11,579 nt of DNA, taken from Eubacterium sp. UBA3782 (GTDB taxonomy: Bacteria; Bacillota; Clostridia; Lachnospirales; Lachnospiraceae). The stretch spans positions 4,669 through 16,247 of the forward strand of contig DFFG01000015.1 in assembly GCA_002368795.1 (NCBI GenBank), written 5' to 3'. The position numbers were made by a program, and so were the translations under genes. The notes under the pieces were generated by a model. The model saw only the letters and a list, made by a program, of their open reading frames with translations, made no database searches and was not told where the DNA came from. Of the stretch, positions 10,774-11,579 are shown in pieces (within the stretch, counting starts at the first letter, position 1; each line of letters starts with the position of its first letter).

Positions 10774-11579
10774 ATGGGTAAATATTTCGGAACTGACGGT
10801 TTTCGCGGAGAAGCAAACGTAGGTCTGACTTACGAGCATGCTATAAAGATTGGCCGCTTCCTGGGCTGGTACTATGGTGAGAATCAGGGTAAGAAGGCAA
10901 AGATCGTCATCGGAAAGGACACAAGACGGTCCTCCTATATGTTTGAGTATGCCCTCTGCACCGGCCTGATGGCTTCCGGCGCAGATGCCTACATCATGCA
11001 TGTAACGACGACACCTTCTGTCGCCTATATCACAAGAGTTGACGATTTTGACTGCGGCATCATGATCAGCGCCTCCCACAATCCGTACTATGACAACGGC
11101 ATCAAGCTGCTGAACGGAAACGGAGAGAAGATGGATGAGGAGACGATCCTGAAGGTAGAGGAGTACATCGACGGCGGCGTTGAGATCCCGCTGGCAACCA
11201 GAGAGGTTGGACGTACGGTCGACTATGTGGAAGGCCGTAACCGTTACATCGGCTACCTGATCTCCATGTCCAAGTTCAGCTTCAAGAACGTGAAGGTTGG
11301 TCTGGATGTGGCAAATGGCGCCGCATGGTCCATCGCCAAGAGCGTATTTGATGCCCTGGGCGCGAAGACCTACGTGATGAACAACGAGCCCAATGGCTAC
11401 AACATCAATACAGACTGCGGAAGCACCCATATCGAGCATCTGCAAAAGTTCGTTGTCGAGAATCACCTGGATGTGGGCTTTGCCTACGACGGCGATACCG
11501 ACCGCTGCCTGTGCGTGGACGAGAAGGGCAATGTGGTCACCGGTGATCACATCATCTATATCTACGGCCTGTACATGAA
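10774..11579 (+). CDS. glmM: Phosphoglucosamine mutase GlmM (3' end outside window)
   Basis: The first 268 codons of a gene that normally encodes about 450 residues. The ATG at 10774 is 3 bases after the acyltransferase stop, with GAGG (10762-10765) 8 bases upstream, so the two genes are one operon. GlmM interconverts glucosamine-6-phosphate and glucosamine-1-phosphate in the cytoplasm, feeding UDP-GlcNAc synthesis for peptidoglycan. The diagnostic start GKYFGTDGFRGEAN is present. The active-site phosphoserine loop is ISASHNPYYDNGIK, with Ser101 as the phosphorylated residue (E. coli Ser102). The Mg2+-binding loop is DGDTDR (239-244), with Thr in place of the usual Gly or Ala but all three Asp kept. 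The start motif and the serine loop favour GlmM over general phosphoglucomutase/phosphomannomutase. The end of the gene and any downstream glmS are not visible. Confidence 0.95.
   Translation, partial: MGKYFGTDGFRGEANVGLTYEHAIKIGRFLGWYYGENQGKKAKIVIGKDTRRSSYMFEYALCTGLMASGADAYIMHVTTTPSVAYITRVDDFDCGIMISASHNPYYDNGIKLLNGNGEKMDEETILKVEEYIDGGVEIPLATREVGRTVDYVEGRNRYIGYLISMSKFSFKNVKVGLDVANGAAWSIAKSVFDALGAKTYVMNNEPNGYNINTDCGSTHIEHLQKFVVENHLDVGFAYDGDTDRCLCVDEKGNVVTGDHIIYIYGLYM

Noticed and set aside
10372..11550. Minus-strand open frame of 392 codons over glmM
   Set aside because: The plus strand encodes unmistakable GlmM motifs; the reverse frame is an antisense shadow.

Overview
This looks like chromosomal DNA of a low-to-moderate GC Firmicute, probably a gut Lachnospiraceae-type Clostridium relative. 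The reasons are strong AGGAGG-type ribosome binding sites, SigA-type promoters with 17-nt spacers, rho-independent terminators, secreted FnIII/Ig-like proteins ending in basic 'KxVKxxK' tails, and a glmS-class ribozyme. This placement is an inference from style, not from a database match.

Layout. (1) 1-411: the end of a UDP-glucose 6-dehydrogenase gene. (2) 412-711: a leader with a near-consensus promoter followed at once by a terminator-like hairpin. (3) 712-2145: a secreted protein with 20 tandem SGDPSV-like hexapeptides and C-terminal Ig-like and FnIII domains. (4) 2146-2422: an intergenic stretch with three strong hairpins and a promoter. (5) 2423-4791: a two-gene, translationally coupled unit encoding an O-antigen ligase/polymerase-like membrane protein and a membrane-anchored alpha/beta hydrolase. 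(6) A bidirectional terminator, then on the minus strand (4942-6786) a wall/membrane-anchored protein with a long Pro-Thr rod whose charge switches from acidic to basic. (7) A divergent promoter region, then 7032-9539, a large secreted protein with four C-terminal FnIII domains. (8) 9540-10107: two terminators, a promoter and a leader containing a glmS-class ribozyme. (9) 10108-11579: an operon of a GlmU-like left-handed beta-helix acyltransferase and glmM (cut by the window edge).

The surface half (1-9539) appears to make or display cell-envelope polysaccharide and adhesive or structural proteins. The last 1.8 kb makes amino-sugar precursors for peptidoglycan and surface glycans.

The most notable item is the ribozyme at 9941-10075. 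Its pairings P1, P2, P3, P4 and the P3.1 pseudoknot can all be drawn from the sequence. It heads an acyltransferase-glmM transcript, whereas the textbook site is directly upstream of glmS. Just before it, a four-codon open frame with a perfect Shine-Dalgarno sequence has its stop codon lying across the predicted self-cleavage site.
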